Numbered from the stretch's first letter, positions 1 to 10,193 are shown. The stretch: DNA of 64,000 nt from Agaribacillus aureus (GCA_030442055.1 JAUJEB010000001.1:1302001-1366000); one strand, 5' to 3'. Numbers and translations: made by a program. Notes: a model not told the origin generated them from the letters alone.

Positions 1-2487
1 ATTCAATGGCTCTATTGTAGCCGCAGCTCCACCCCCGTGGTATTCCGTGAGTGGCACAAACATCCACCCCATAGAAGGTGTTTTCTGCCATGCGCCATCA
101 TAAATATTTTGCCTGGTATGAATTACCTGTTGCTCCCTGGGCAAGCTCCAATTCACCTCCCGGTAACCCATACCACATTTATTCGACCCTGTCATATAGT
201 AGTAGTCCGGCACGTTAAGATATATGCCATTGGCCCGGCACCACTGATAGAATTGAGAAATAGTTTGGTACTGATTCCAGCGGGAATCCGTTAATCCCTT
301 GTGCCCAGGATGGTGATTGGCCTGACATACATCTCCCGGATAGGAGCCATCGTGTTCCAGCAATGCGAAACCCGTTTTTTTATAAAAATTGTACAATTTT
401 TTAAAATATTGCTGTCCCCATTCACTATGAATACATGGCGAGTTTCCGAATGTGGGTCTTTCTCCCGGGGGCATGACGACATCGTGACCACCGCCAATTC
501 TCCTGGAAGCAAGCAGGGAATATCCACCAATTTCGACGCCTTTGCTTTTGGCGTAATCCGCATATTGCTTCATTTTTGCTAAATACGCTTCGCTATCATC
601 TTCAATGTTAAAGCCGCTACCGAAAGTAAGGATGACCATCTCAAACCCTACCTCGGCGCTTTGATCAATAGCTGTTTTTACCCTATCCCAATCCGCAAAA
701 CGGGCATGCATCATCAAAGGGTTTTCAGTGGTCCACGGCGCCAGGGTACGATACATTCTGCGCAAAGCCAATCCCTGGCGTTCCCGGTCATAGCTGTCAA
801 AGGGCATTACGAAGGTTCTGAAAGATTGGAAAGATTCTCCCTTATCCAGTACCTGAGCGGGGCCTATTTCCGGTCCTACTTTTAGCAGGCACGGGGTCAG
901 CCGCAGGTAATTGACCTGTGTCTTGTATTCCGGGTCGGGCTCCCAGCGTACGGCATGGTGATTGGCATCATCCACATTAAAACTTGCAAAAGCGTAATCG
1001 GTTTCTACGTGGATGTTGGGTTTAGGCACATTAAATTTCCTGGTCTCAACCGCTGCTCCGTATTCTACGGCGGCAATGATCTCACTTGTAAACTTATCAA
1101 TCGAAATTGGCTGGCTGCCTTTATTCTCAACGGTAATCCATTTGGACATGACGGGTATGCCATCATAAAGCTCATAATGCACCGAGATCCTGATGTCCTC
1201 TTCCTTCAATTCACTGGACCTATTCACATCCAGTGCTCCGTAGGAGGCGTATTGCGTCACATGCATACGTACCAGCTCGCCTTTGGCCTCCTGAGCGTCT
1301 ATTCCTTCACCACGGCCATTTGTTTTTCCTATCCGAACGGAGGTCGGTAAAGTTCCGAAAGGTTCAAGCTTTTCTACAACCACCCAGTCGCCTCCTAAAG
1401 GCCGGGCCTCACAAAAGACCGCTTCATCGGTAATCCGCATTCTGAGCGTCCAGGGCTTGCTCATATCCAAAACCTGCCTTCCTCCCGCAGCTTTATTTTC
1501 GCGCTGTCCATCCCAGAGACCAAACATAGGTACCCCGTCATCATAAGCATTCCCTCCGGGTCTCAGGTAAAACTTAATGGTTTTATCCGGCCATGCCAGC
1601 GCTATTCCGGGACCATATGCCTTGCTTTTATCGGTGCCGGTATTAAAAGTAGCCTCTATAATTCTGGCCGTTTTGTTAAAAGGTTTTTCGATATACACGC
1701 TGGTATTCTGCGGCGTATAAATCTCGCCGATCTTTCCTTCATTTTCAAAAGAAGAACGTTCATGAGCCTTTGAATAGGTGATTTTCCAATCTTTATCCAG
1801 GGTCTTAAAGTCGGTTTTGTAAAGCTCCTTTCTGCCATATGCGCTTGGCAAAAGATCATCTGACGCTAACAAGGTCTGCGGTTGTGGTAACTTATAGTCC
1901 ATGCGCAGATGTACCCCTTTTGGCGGCCACTCCGCCCCTTTGGCGTGTGGTCTGACTCTTTTCCATTCAAATGGTGCCTCGGGCTCACTTATTTCAAATC
2001 CTATAAATTGCATGGCCGAAGGTGCGGCATGCATTTCATCAAGCCATTCGGGTTTGAGAAATGCATAATTGGGCTGACCTTTTAATCCTCCTATCTCATA
2101 ATTAATACCATTGATTTTAACGATCGCTTCAGGTTTCACACCCCTGAGCAGGGATTCGCCGGTAACCAGATTGTCAAGTTTTACGGTAGCAGCATTTGGA
2201 GCCAGTCTAAAGGTTCTGGAAATGATCCCATTTGAAATGATCAATTCATTTCCTTTTTCGTTCCTGAAAGCACCGGCGTTTATATTCGGATCTTTTATCA
2301 ACCAATCTTTTTGCGGCCCTTCAACGTGTGGCCCTTGCGCTATAGATAAGGATTTGAGTTTATTTTGATAGGTTTGGGCATTGGTTAAATGATAATTAAA
2401 AAAAATTAGAACCAGCAGAAACAGAAGCTGCTGAAATGTAAAATTAGGATATCTTTTTTTAACTTTTATTAGCATATTTTCTTTCAT
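1..2487 (-). CDS. Large secreted glycoside-hydrolase-like protein (3' end outside window)
   Basis: The frame is open from an ATG at 2487 to the window edge, giving 829 residues with no stop, so the C-terminus is missing. A signal peptide is visible: a basic start, then the hydrophobic run LLFLLVLIFF, ending near TNAQ. The N-terminal half looks like beta-sandwich domains. From about residue 620 the sequence resembles a TIM-barrel of the alpha-galactosidase (GH36/clan D) kind: segments with RFADWDRVK, GFEMVILTFG, an SKGVEIGGYS strand and ALLEHDGSYPG, where the Asp is a candidate catalytic residue. It is the last visible gene of module A, 44 bp after the GH172 gene, so it probably shares that transcript. 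The glycosidase assignment is by pattern only; substrate and exact family are uncertain. It could instead be an uncharacterised PUL protein with an inactive barrel. Confidence 0.6.
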   Translation of the reverse strand, partial: MKENMLIKVKKRYPNFTFQQLLFLLVLIFFNYHLTNAQTYQNKLKSLSIAQGPHVEGPQKDWLIKDPNINAGAFRNEKGNELIISNGIISRTFRLAPNAATVKLDNLVTGESLLRGVKPEAIVKINGINYEIGGLKGQPNYAFLKPEWLDEMHAAPSAMQFIGFEISEPEAPFEWKRVRPHAKGAEWPPKGVHLRMDYKLPQPQTLLASDDLLPSAYGRKELYKTDFKTLDKDWKITYSKAHERSSFENEGKIGEIYTPQNTSVYIEKPFNKTARIIEATFNTGTDKSKAYGPGIALAWPDKTIKFYLRPGGNAYDDGVPMFGLWDGQRENKAAGGRQVLDMSKPWTLRMRITDEAVFCEARPLGGDWVVVEKLEPFGTLPTSVRIGKTNGRGEGIDAQEAKGELVRMHVTQYASYGALDVNRSSELKEEDIRISVHYELYDGIPVMSKWITVENKGSQPISIDKFTSEIIAAVEYGAAVETRKFNVPKPNIHVETDYAFASFNVDDANHHAVRWEPDPEYKTQVNYLRLTPCLLKVGPEIGPAQVLDKGESFQSFRTFVMPFDSYDRERQGLALRRMYRTLAPWTTENPLMMHARFADWDRVKTAIDQSAEVGFEMVILTFGSGFNIEDDSEAYLAKMKQYADYAKSKGVEIGGYSLLASRRIGGGHDVVMPPGERPTFGNSPCIHSEWGQQYFKKLYNFYKKTGFALLEHDGSYPGDVCQANHHPGHKGLTDSRWNQYQTISQFYQWCRANGIYLNVPDYYYMTGSNKCGMGYREVNWSLPREQQVIHTRQNIYDGAWQKTPSMGWMFVPLTEYHGGGAAATIEPLN

Positions 2488-2531
2488 TAGTCTTTCCGGT
2501 AAATTATGGATCCGTGATAAAAATGGAAGTT

Positions 2532-4217
2532 TTACAACCCTGTCACATCCTCTATTTTAAGTGCCACCTTTTGCCTAACCCCACGCGGATCAGGTGTAAT
2601 GTTCCATTGCGCATTGGGAAAAGCATACCAAAAGGTAGTAGGACTATAATTGAGTTTTGCCCGATAGGGATGCCAGATCTCCATATCAAATTTAAAACTG
2701 GTCTTAAATGGGATTGCATCCAGCAACCGGTAACGATTGTTACTGGTATTACCCGGGGTCTTATTGCCTTCTCCGATAGGTTGTGAGGCAAAAGGAGAAG
2801 TGAAGCGTTGTGGCCTGCACCAGGCATAACAATAATAATCTTCCGTTCCTGTTCCGAAATGTGAGGGGAATTTCTCGTTGTCAACGTAGATTTTCTCATC
2901 ACCCTCGCCCCACCAGTTAATCCCGGTCGTATCAGGAAAAGTATTGAATAAAGTCAAGTTGTCAGCTACAAAAACGCCTTTACCATTGACAGAAATGTAA
3001 TTCTCATCCTTTCGCATCTTCGTATTCATACCGCGTGTCTCTTTCCAGGCAGCATGAAAGTACATTGATCTCTCATCCCATTTATAACTTTCATGTCCAA
3101 TTACCAAAGATTTAAGGGTAACATCCTGCTCTCCATGGTTTATAATTGAAACAACCGCCTTTTTGGAAAAAGGCATTACCCATCTGGAAGCAAGTATTCC
3201 TTCTTTTGTTGTGGCGACATAATAGGATCTATGTTCATTATACTGGTAACCCAATCCAAAAAACTGTCCTATTGGGCACCATACCGTTGGGTGCTCATCA
3301 AATTTAATTTTTAACACCGTGGAACGCAATGCCTGCTCGCCGGCATTTGCATTTAACTGGGTTTGAAGATATGAAATAGCCCTTTCACCCGTTATTTTTA
3401 GTGTCAATTGTTTGCCTGGTCGAAGTACTACATTCTTTTTGGTAATCTGATCTCCCTTCCATGTGGGGTCATCCATAAGCATCTCGCCATAGAATTCTAT
3501 GTCTTTCTTGTACTTTTCCATTGTATTCCGGGAAAAGCTTTCAACCTTAGTATCTTCCTGATAAGTACGATAGTTAATTTGGTAATAGTGGCCCTGCCAT
3601 CCTGCTATATGGCTGTATTTATGTTCTCCATCATAAGTAATTTTACATCGTTTATTGTAGGGAATAGGTAAGAACAGATTGCGCCCTCTCCAAACGTCGT
3701 TTTCCGCTTTTTCAGGAGCATAGAACGAAAATGGCTTACCCACCAACCCAGCTTTGCCTAAAAGATTCTGATTGTGCATTTCAATCACAGGATAGGGGTC
3801 ATCATCAATGTATATCCTATATATTCCACCATAATCCGAAGGTACTCCCCCAAAGGTAGCCCAGAAACGTACCACAACGCCCGGGCCCTTTGCCTCAAAC
3901 ATAACATCTTCCCTGCGCCCATGATTTTCCTCAGTGCGTATATACTGGCTAAAGTCATGATTTTCGTACCAACCTTTACCCCAGTCACGTCCTGAAGCAG
4001 GACTGAACTTACCATCTTCCAAACGGGTACTTGCGGATTTGGACTCCCTGGAATAGCTTGAAGCCTGACTGCAAGTATAGAAAGGTGATGGCCATTTACT
4101 TAGGTTTTTTCGATCTGTCATCTCCTTTAGCAAAACAGTTAATGTTATTTCCTGCTTCTGAGCATGTGAAATATAGGAAGCTGTTACAAGAAATAGTGTA
4201 AATACAATTTGTCTCAT
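2532..4217 (-). CDS. GH172 (DUF2961) family glycosidase
   Basis: This 561-residue protein begins with a Sec signal peptide (MRQIVFTLFLVTASYISHAQ). The body matches the DUF2961 family, now GH172, whose characterised members act on alpha-D-fructofuranosides or alpha-D-arabinofuranosides. Visible family features are the YYQINYRTY segment, the WWGEGDEK motif with Glu438 and the GTGTEDYY motif with Glu459. The 21-residue spacing of these two glutamates matches the catalytic pair of characterised GH172 enzymes. The gene lies 105 bp downstream of the alpha-galactosidase gene and 44 bp upstream of the truncated hydrolase, so it belongs to the distal enzyme part of module A. It is likely periplasmic or exported and trims furanose-containing side chains; that substrate is inferred from the family. 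Confidence 0.85.
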   Translation of the reverse strand: MRQIVFTLFLVTASYISHAQKQEITLTVLLKEMTDRKNLSKWPSPFYTCSQASSYSRESKSASTRLEDGKFSPASGRDWGKGWYENHDFSQYIRTEENHGRREDVMFEAKGPGVVVRFWATFGGVPSDYGGIYRIYIDDDPYPVIEMHNQNLLGKAGLVGKPFSFYAPEKAENDVWRGRNLFLPIPYNKRCKITYDGEHKYSHIAGWQGHYYQINYRTYQEDTKVESFSRNTMEKYKKDIEFYGEMLMDDPTWKGDQITKKNVVLRPGKQLTLKITGERAISYLQTQLNANAGEQALRSTVLKIKFDEHPTVWCPIGQFFGLGYQYNEHRSYYVATTKEGILASRWVMPFSKKAVVSIINHGEQDVTLKSLVIGHESYKWDERSMYFHAAWKETRGMNTKMRKDENYISVNGKGVFVADNLTLFNTFPDTTGINWWGEGDEKIYVDNEKFPSHFGTGTEDYYCYAWCRPQRFTSPFASQPIGEGNKTPGNTSNNRYRLLDAIPFKTSFKFDMEIWHPYRAKLNYSPTTFWYAFPNAQWNITPDPRGVRQKVALKIEDVTGL

Positions 4218-4322
4218 TATTTAAAATTCATCTATATATTCTACCAATTTTTTACCATTCGGGCACACTTTTGCTTTTAGTTGTATCATATCAGTTGAAA
4301 CTACACGTAACCGCAGCTACCC

Positions 4323-6425
4323 TCAATTATTTGTTAATTTATTTTTGGACACAGCCAGATCCAGTATTTTTATTTCTCCTGGACCTAACGACACTTCCAA
4401 GGTATCTTTATATCCATAGGTTTTCCTCCGCAGACCTGCCGCATTTCCCAAGGGAGATGAAACCGTGTAACGATGCTCTTCTGCGGTAAGGCCTAGTTTC
4501 CGGTCTAAAGTAATTGCATATATTTTAGTTTGATCCGAAGGGTTATGGAACGACACATACCCTCCTACGTCATTCCATGCAGAATATCCATACACCTTAC
4601 CCTGGTTTGGGTCTCCCCCATGCATCCGTGATCGTTTAAAATAGTGAAAAACTTTGTGTGCCCATTTAATGCCATTAGCCAATACATCCCAATCCTTCTC
4701 CGACAGCAACTCAGTTTTAATATACAGTTCTATAAAGCCAGTACCTCTTGACAAGTTCATCCAAAGGTATTCTGCAAATGCCTCTTCGCTTTCACCGGTC
4801 TTAACCTTTTTAGGTTCATGATTAAAAACCGAATGCATTGGAAACTGGGTCTTTTCCGTCTTCCAGATATCATAGTAAATGCCATCCCTGTAGATCAATT
4901 CTTGCGTACGATTGCTACCTCCTGCTGCATCTCCCGCATTGATCATCCATACGGCATCAATGAACATTAACCACCATGGACTCAGATAGGCGCCATTTGA
5001 AATCACCACATAGACCTGGGGATTAACCTGATGCTGTTTTTCGAATATTTTGATCAGTCGCTCCGTTCCTGCCACCAAATAATACGTTTTTAGTTCATCA
5101 AATTTCGGATCATTCAATAGTGAGTCCGATGGAGAAAGCCCTTCCGTTCCCAGTTGAGGCATGTGAGGGATACCATACTTTTGACCGTTCAATTCAAACT
5201 CGCGGACATTCAAATGACCGAAGATACCGTCAAGCTTAAAGTAGGTGACTCCTTCTTCAGTAAGCTCGAGAATTCTGTCTTCCAGCAATTGCATATATTT
5301 TGGGCCGGCCATAGACATCCAGTTTCCGATGGTTTCAAAACCTTGTTCTTTATATCTTTTGGCGGCTGGTTGCGCTCCAAACAAACATCCCGGGCTCATC
5401 CACAGCCCAAGGTTTGAACCGGCAGCGCGTACGTTCGCTATGCTGGTAGAAAAGCTTTCATCAAATTTTTGATTGACCTTCCAGGATTTATCTGACCAGT
5501 CCGTCTGCACATCCTGCCAGCCGTCGTCGATGACATATGCACTTAAAGGTGGAACTCCCCTATCTTTTACCAGTTCCTGATGTACAACAGACACACTTTC
5601 ACCAAACTTCTCTTTGCTTACGTTGCCGTAGTAATCAAACCAACTGTTATACTGCACCTGAAGGCGGAGCGGTCTTATTCTTATTTGATCGATGTAGTCA
5701 AAAAAAGTGTCCTGAATGAAATCCGGATCGTCCCCTACACCCATTACCGATTTATACGAGGTATAAGTTTCTCCCGCCCGTACCTCTCTACCCCATAAGT
5801 AACCGCAATAGCCTTTGTTACCTTCTACATAATTATAGGAGGCGGGAAATTCCACCCCCCAGAAAGTAGCTGATTTTGAGGCGTAAAGGGGCTGTCCTAA
5901 ACCAGGGCGCCATTGGGCATGGCCCTGTGCAGTGATCTGTTTTATTTGATAGGGTTGATATATATCTTCCAATGAAATGCTTTCCACGTCTATCCTTTCC
6001 AATGTAATGGGTTTATCAGGCCGTATAACAAGGTATTTGTTGAGGTAAAAATTTTTATTTTCCAACTCATAATGTATTTCCAATTCCATTCCCTGAGACT
6101 CATTTTTCAGCAGGAATACTATTGACTCTTTGCCACCGGTTGATATTTCCTCAACAAATTCAAAATCTTTGGAGGTCAACACAATGTCTGTTCCTTCTTT
6201 ATGTGTGCCATGTGAGATGCGCAACTGAAATTCCTCGCGATCTTTAGGGTAGCTCTTTTTATTGGCAACTTTATTTAAAATTTCAGTGGTAAAAAGTTTT
6301 CCACCCTCTATTTTAAAAGTCCTCTTTAAATAGTCATTCTCAATTACATACTCATCATTCACCGGGGAGCAGTTCGTCAAGATAATCAAGGAAAAAAAGG
6401 AAATCAGATTTGAGATAAATTTCAT
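4323..6425 (-). CDS. Alpha-galactosidase-like (GH36/melibiase) lipoprotein
   Basis: This is a 700-residue protein with a lipoprotein signal (IILTNC, Cys19), so it should be membrane-anchored. An N-terminal beta-sandwich of about 250 residues precedes a TIM barrel of the GH36 type. Visible barrel motifs are YVIDDGWQ (Asp300-Asp301), GLWMSPGCLFG and YFKLDG, whose Asp399 is the expected catalytic nucleophile (family K-x-D pattern). An Asp in INAGDAAG (about residue 499) is a candidate acid/base. The family hydrolyses terminal alpha-galactosides, but some members act on related alpha-sugars, so the substrate is not proven. It sits 36 bp downstream of the T9SS-sorted propeller gene and 105 bp upstream of the GH172 gene, within the distal part of module A. 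Confidence 0.85.
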   Translation of the reverse strand: MKFISNLISFFSLIILTNCSPVNDEYVIENDYLKRTFKIEGGKLFTTEILNKVANKKSYPKDREEFQLRISHGTHKEGTDIVLTSKDFEFVEEISTGGKESIVFLLKNESQGMELEIHYELENKNFYLNKYLVIRPDKPITLERIDVESISLEDIYQPYQIKQITAQGHAQWRPGLGQPLYASKSATFWGVEFPASYNYVEGNKGYCGYLWGREVRAGETYTSYKSVMGVGDDPDFIQDTFFDYIDQIRIRPLRLQVQYNSWFDYYGNVSKEKFGESVSVVHQELVKDRGVPPLSAYVIDDGWQDVQTDWSDKSWKVNQKFDESFSTSIANVRAAGSNLGLWMSPGCLFGAQPAAKRYKEQGFETIGNWMSMAGPKYMQLLEDRILELTEEGVTYFKLDGIFGHLNVREFELNGQKYGIPHMPQLGTEGLSPSDSLLNDPKFDELKTYYLVAGTERLIKIFEKQHQVNPQVYVVISNGAYLSPWWLMFIDAVWMINAGDAAGGSNRTQELIYRDGIYYDIWKTEKTQFPMHSVFNHEPKKVKTGESEEAFAEYLWMNLSRGTGFIELYIKTELLSEKDWDVLANGIKWAHKVFHYFKRSRMHGGDPNQGKVYGYSAWNDVGGYVSFHNPSDQTKIYAITLDRKLGLTAEEHRYTVSSPLGNAAGLRRKTYGYKDTLEVSLGPGEIKILDLAVSKNKLTNN

Positions 6426-6461
6426 ATTTTATAATGGTGATTTCAGGTATGATTTAATTTG

Positions 6462-8288
6462 TTATCGCTTCAGAACCTTTTTTACGATCCTGCCGCCTTC
6501 AGTGATAACCTGACAAAAAAAAGTTCCGGCACCAGGTATCAGATTTTCAGGCCAGTTAATATCAATGTTGCTGGTTTTGATTGAAAAATTTTTCTGATAA
6601 ATTTTCCGGCCTAATGTATCGTGTATTTTTAATTGTGCGTTACCAGGTTTGGGCAGGTAAAGCCTTAGGGTAGAATTATCGGTAAAAGGATTTGGGAAGA
6701 TTTGCAGATCCAGTTGGGCACCGGAGCTATAGGACAGTTGGTCTAAGCTTGTTACAATGTTATTATCATCTGTGCCATAAGCTTCACCAAACACCTCTTC
6801 CTGTTCTCCCTCTTTGAATTTTATCAGTTGATTAGCCGATACATCATATATCTTCTCTACTTTACCACTTGGCCAAAAGAGTGTTAATTCGTCAATTTTT
6901 TTATTTCTGGCCAGCCCAAAATGGATTGGTTTAATACTTTGTCCCAGAAAATTGATACCATGATAAAGGCGATGCTGATAAACATCGTCAGGCGTTTTGA
7001 TCCTGATCACTGTTCCAAAAGCATTTTTATTGCTAACGGTCCCTTCAAGCTTTATCTGTATCCAATTCTTTTTGTTCTGACTTTGATTATCAAAAATCAA
7101 TACTTCCTCTCCCCAGTTCCCTAAAATAATATCTAAATCGCCATCTGTGTTATAATCAAACACTTCCATGGTCCTGCTATCGGTAACATTATCCAAACCG
7201 TACAACACTGAGTTATCTTTGAATTTTCCTCCGGTGAGTTCATAAAAACGATTATATTCCTGAACTCCATCATTGAAAAACTCCTGATTAACAACGTACA
7301 GATCTTCATCCATATCATGGTCAAAATCAATAAAACGGCAAGCCCATCCCCATTTTGCATCGTCTACCCCCAGCTCCCTGGACTTATTGGCAAAAGTGCC
7401 ACCTGTATTTATAAAAAAAGGATTTTTTCGCAATTGAGAGATATTCGTCAGGTAAATGTCAAAATTTCCATCATTATTAAAATCACAGATGTCCACACCC
7501 ATTCCGTTGCCTGAATCATATAAGTTATATTTTCCAGTTGCATCTTCGAAATGTCCATCAGACATATTTAAATAGAAAAGGTTGTTTTGGAAGTCATTTA
7601 CCAGGTAGATGTCCTGCCATCCATCTTTATTTACATCCAGCGGTATGCTTGTCCAGGTACTACCATCAATATTTGCCAAACCGCTTGCTTCACTGACGTC
7701 GGCGAAATTATGCCCTCCATCGTTTCGATACAGGCCATTACCACCTCCCTCCCAACTGCTGACATAAAGGTCTAAATCTCCATCATTATCATAGTCCCAC
7801 CACAGTATGCTGGAGCTATACCTTTCTTCCGGACCAGCAACTCCTGCGATATCCGTAACATTTTCAAAGGTACCATTCCCCATATTATGCCAAAGTTGAT
7901 CTTTGCCTTGATTGGTTAAAAACAGATCAGGGTATCCATCGTTATCATAGTCACCCCAGCCAGCCCCCATTTTAATTCCTTCACGCAATATTTTTCCATT
8001 AGCGCTATACTGCATTGCATGTAACCCGGACTTTTGAGTAACATCAACAAAAGTACCCACCCGGTTTTCATATAATCTATTCCAGGTTTTAGGGTCTAAT
8101 TTGTCAAATGAATTTCTAGCCACTATGAATATATCCAAATCACCATCGGCATCATAGTCTGCGACTGAAATACCGTTGGCATAGTGCGTATCCGACACTG
8201 AGCCGAAGAGTGAAAGTTTAGTGAATTCCTGTGCTTTTAGTTCAGTAATCAAACAGCACACAAATACCCCAATTATAAAAAACTTCAT
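6462..8288 (-). CDS. FG-GAP/VCBS propeller protein with ASPIC-UnbV domain and T9SS sorting domain
   Basis: This 608-residue protein has a signal peptide ending near LKAQ. It then carries seven Ca-binding-type D-x-D-x-D-G-like repeats followed by D-[IL]-[YF]-[LV], for example DYDADGDLDIF, DYDNDGYPDLF and DVNKDGWQDIY, which predicts one seven-bladed propeller. An ASPIC/UnbV domain follows (about residues 410-480). The C-terminus (about 525-608) has the layout of a T9SS type A sorting domain: IFPNPF, then a beta-rich stretch with LKIHDTLGRKIY, ending in VKKVLKR. It should therefore be secreted or attached at the cell surface by T9SS. It is separated from the upstream susD by a strong stem-loop (8309-8351) and runs into the alpha-galactosidase gene. 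Its biochemical role is unknown; surface glycan or Ca-dependent binding is inference. Confidence 0.88.
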   Translation of the reverse strand: MKFFIIGVFVCCLITELKAQEFTKLSLFGSVSDTHYANGISVADYDADGDLDIFIVARNSFDKLDPKTWNRLYENRVGTFVDVTQKSGLHAMQYSANGKILREGIKMGAGWGDYDNDGYPDLFLTNQGKDQLWHNMGNGTFENVTDIAGVAGPEERYSSSILWWDYDNDGDLDLYVSSWEGGGNGLYRNDGGHNFADVSEASGLANIDGSTWTSIPLDVNKDGWQDIYLVNDFQNNLFYLNMSDGHFEDATGKYNLYDSGNGMGVDICDFNNDGNFDIYLTNISQLRKNPFFINTGGTFANKSRELGVDDAKWGWACRFIDFDHDMDEDLYVVNQEFFNDGVQEYNRFYELTGGKFKDNSVLYGLDNVTDSRTMEVFDYNTDGDLDIILGNWGEEVLIFDNQSQNKKNWIQIKLEGTVSNKNAFGTVIRIKTPDDVYQHRLYHGINFLGQSIKPIHFGLARNKKIDELTLFWPSGKVEKIYDVSANQLIKFKEGEQEEVFGEAYGTDDNNIVTSLDQLSYSSGAQLDLQIFPNPFTDNSTLRLYLPKPGNAQLKIHDTLGRKIYQKNFSIKTSNIDINWPENLIPGAGTFFCQVITEGGRIVKKVLKR

Positions 8289-8308
8289 ACAATACTACTT
8301 AAAATTGG

Positions 8309-8351
8309 AAAAAGCCCCAATTAATATAATCTTAATTAGGGGCTTTTTTTT
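8309..8351 (-). terminator. Stem-loop with T-runs on both sides, after susD of module A
   Basis: The arms AAGCCCCAATTAA and TTAATTAGGGGCTT pair with a single bulge and are flanked by A-run and T-run, so it has terminator form in both directions. It lies between susD (upstream) and the propeller gene (downstream). It may lower expression of the downstream genes relative to susCD rather than stop all transcription. Confidence 0.75.
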
Positions 8352-8369
8352 AATGGTTTATAATTTGTA

Positions 8370-10175
8370 TCACAACAGGGGGTCAAATGTACCACCAGGC
8401 CATCCTAGTGTATTTTCCAGTTGGTCGTTTCTAAGTAGGATAGCTTCGGGGATATCAAAGAAATAATATCTTGTATCAAAATTGATATCCGTCCCATCCT
8501 GCCCGGGCACATCGGAATTTTCTTCCACACTGTAAGGGGTTACTGTAAAATAAGTATCATAAGTCGCACGATCATCAAGGTCTATACTTCCGGTTAAAAC
8601 AGCATTTTCAAAAGCTATTCGATCATCCAGTAGGGAGCCTTCGGTTACCAGTGCATCAAATGCTGCTGTTCTCTCAATGAAATACCCCATTCTTTCAGTC
8701 CCGTTAAGATCTTCAATTAGTCGTCTTCTTATTAAGTCCTGAGATCGTTTTCCTTCAAACGCCAACTCTATACGCTTTTCCAAAAGAATAGCATCTCTCA
8801 TCGCATCCTGGTCTCCTTCCAATCCGGCATCCAATCCATATCTACCATCAAGATTCTCAATTCCTGCCCGTTCTCTAATAGCCAAAAGATAATTGAGAGC
8901 CTCCCCGCCTCTGTTTACTTCATTGGCCGCCTCTGCCAGGTTGAGAAGTACCTCTGCATAACGAATCTCTATCCATTGTGTGGTACTCTCTCTGGCATCC
9001 AGATGTGTTAACCCTGGGTCAATAGCCTTTCTCGTCAAAAAGCCGGTTCGGGTAATAGCACCATCACCTTCGTTGTTTGTAGTATTGCCCTGAAATGTCC
9101 AATTAAGACTACTTGTTTTAAATGGCTCAGGGTCATCTATCGGATACTCAGCGCCATTCCATACCAAGGTGGCCTCAAATCTGGGATCACGATTTTGCCA
9201 TATCAACACCGGGTCGTAAGTATAGGCCGAACCGGCGTCATCTATTTTCTTGCCATCCCTCATAGGAAAAGACTCCAACAAACTAATGGTGGCGTTATCA
9301 ATTTGTCCAGCTTCTAAAGAAAATCCCGGCTGAAAAGGGCGAACAAAAGCGTCTCTATTATGATTGTTATCAGTATTATACAATCTACCCCAAACTATCT
9401 CAGGGTTACCTGGTGAATCATCATCCCACAACTCAGCAAAACTGGAGTGTAGGCCTTTGCCATTGGCATCAAGGTTATTTTTGGCTGCCGCAAGCGCATC
9501 GTATGCTGCTTGCCAACGACTGCCCGATTGATTGGGATCAAAGCGTTCGCTTGCATAGTGCATGAGAATCCTGCCTTTGTAGGTCATCGCGATGCCCTTG
9601 GTAATTCGGCCAAAATCCTCTCCATCATAAGCGTCGGGAACAAGCGAAATGGCTTTGTCAAGATCTTCGATAATCTGTGTTACACATTCTGAAGTTAGGT
9701 TTCTGGGTCTATTCAGGTCTGAATCCGCAGTGAGTACTTCAAGCACTAAAGGTACGCCACCATACGTCGTTACCAACTCCCAATAATTATAGGCCCTCCA
9801 AAATAAGGCCTGCCCGGTCATTTCGTCTACAAGATCCTGATCGATTGTCCCGCGTACAATACCCTCCAGGAACACATTTATTTCACGAATTGCTCTATAT
9901 GCATCATCATAAGAATCGTCTGAATTTTCATTAATACGGCCATACATAAAATCATTGGTACCAAATGAGTCATCAGAACTTGCCGATGCGCCAACCGGCC
10001 ACCCCGGATTACCCAGTTGATACAGTCTATTCAAATTAGCCTCCGCTAAGACAGGGTCATCCCATACTACATCCGAGGTAATGTTACCAAGGTCAGTCTT
10101 ATCCAGAACATCCTCACATTGGGTAAATCCTAAAAATAGTGCGATCAAGCCAAATATATTAAAGATAGTTTTCAT
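8370..10175 (-). CDS. SusD/RagB-family outer-membrane lipoprotein (module A)
   Basis: This 601-residue protein has a lipoprotein signal (ALFLGFTQC, Cys20). The SusD/RagB pattern is visible throughout: the tetratricopeptide-like N-terminal half with ALFWRAYNYWELVTTYGGVPL, and the C-terminal segment with EIRYAEVLLNLAEAANE, RAGIEN and ELAFEGKRSQDLIRR. SusD proteins sit over the SusC channel and capture oligosaccharide for import. It starts 18 bp after the susC stop, the normal susC-susD order. It belongs to the classical SusD/RagB group and differs from the SusD-like proteins of modules B and C, which end in RVWWD. Confidence 0.95.
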   Translation of the reverse strand: MKTIFNIFGLIALFLGFTQCEDVLDKTDLGNITSDVVWDDPVLAEANLNRLYQLGNPGWPVGASASSDDSFGTNDFMYGRINENSDDSYDDAYRAIREINVFLEGIVRGTIDQDLVDEMTGQALFWRAYNYWELVTTYGGVPLVLEVLTADSDLNRPRNLTSECVTQIIEDLDKAISLVPDAYDGEDFGRITKGIAMTYKGRILMHYASERFDPNQSGSRWQAAYDALAAAKNNLDANGKGLHSSFAELWDDDSPGNPEIVWGRLYNTDNNHNRDAFVRPFQPGFSLEAGQIDNATISLLESFPMRDGKKIDDAGSAYTYDPVLIWQNRDPRFEATLVWNGAEYPIDDPEPFKTSSLNWTFQGNTTNNEGDGAITRTGFLTRKAIDPGLTHLDARESTTQWIEIRYAEVLLNLAEAANEVNRGGEALNYLLAIRERAGIENLDGRYGLDAGLEGDQDAMRDAILLEKRIELAFEGKRSQDLIRRRLIEDLNGTERMGYFIERTAAFDALVTEGSLLDDRIAFENAVLTGSIDLDDRATYDTYFTVTPYSVEENSDVPGQDGTDINFDTRYYFFDIPEAILLRNDQLENTLGWPGGTFDPLL

Positions 10176-10193
10176 TGTCTCGTTCTTTTTTAA

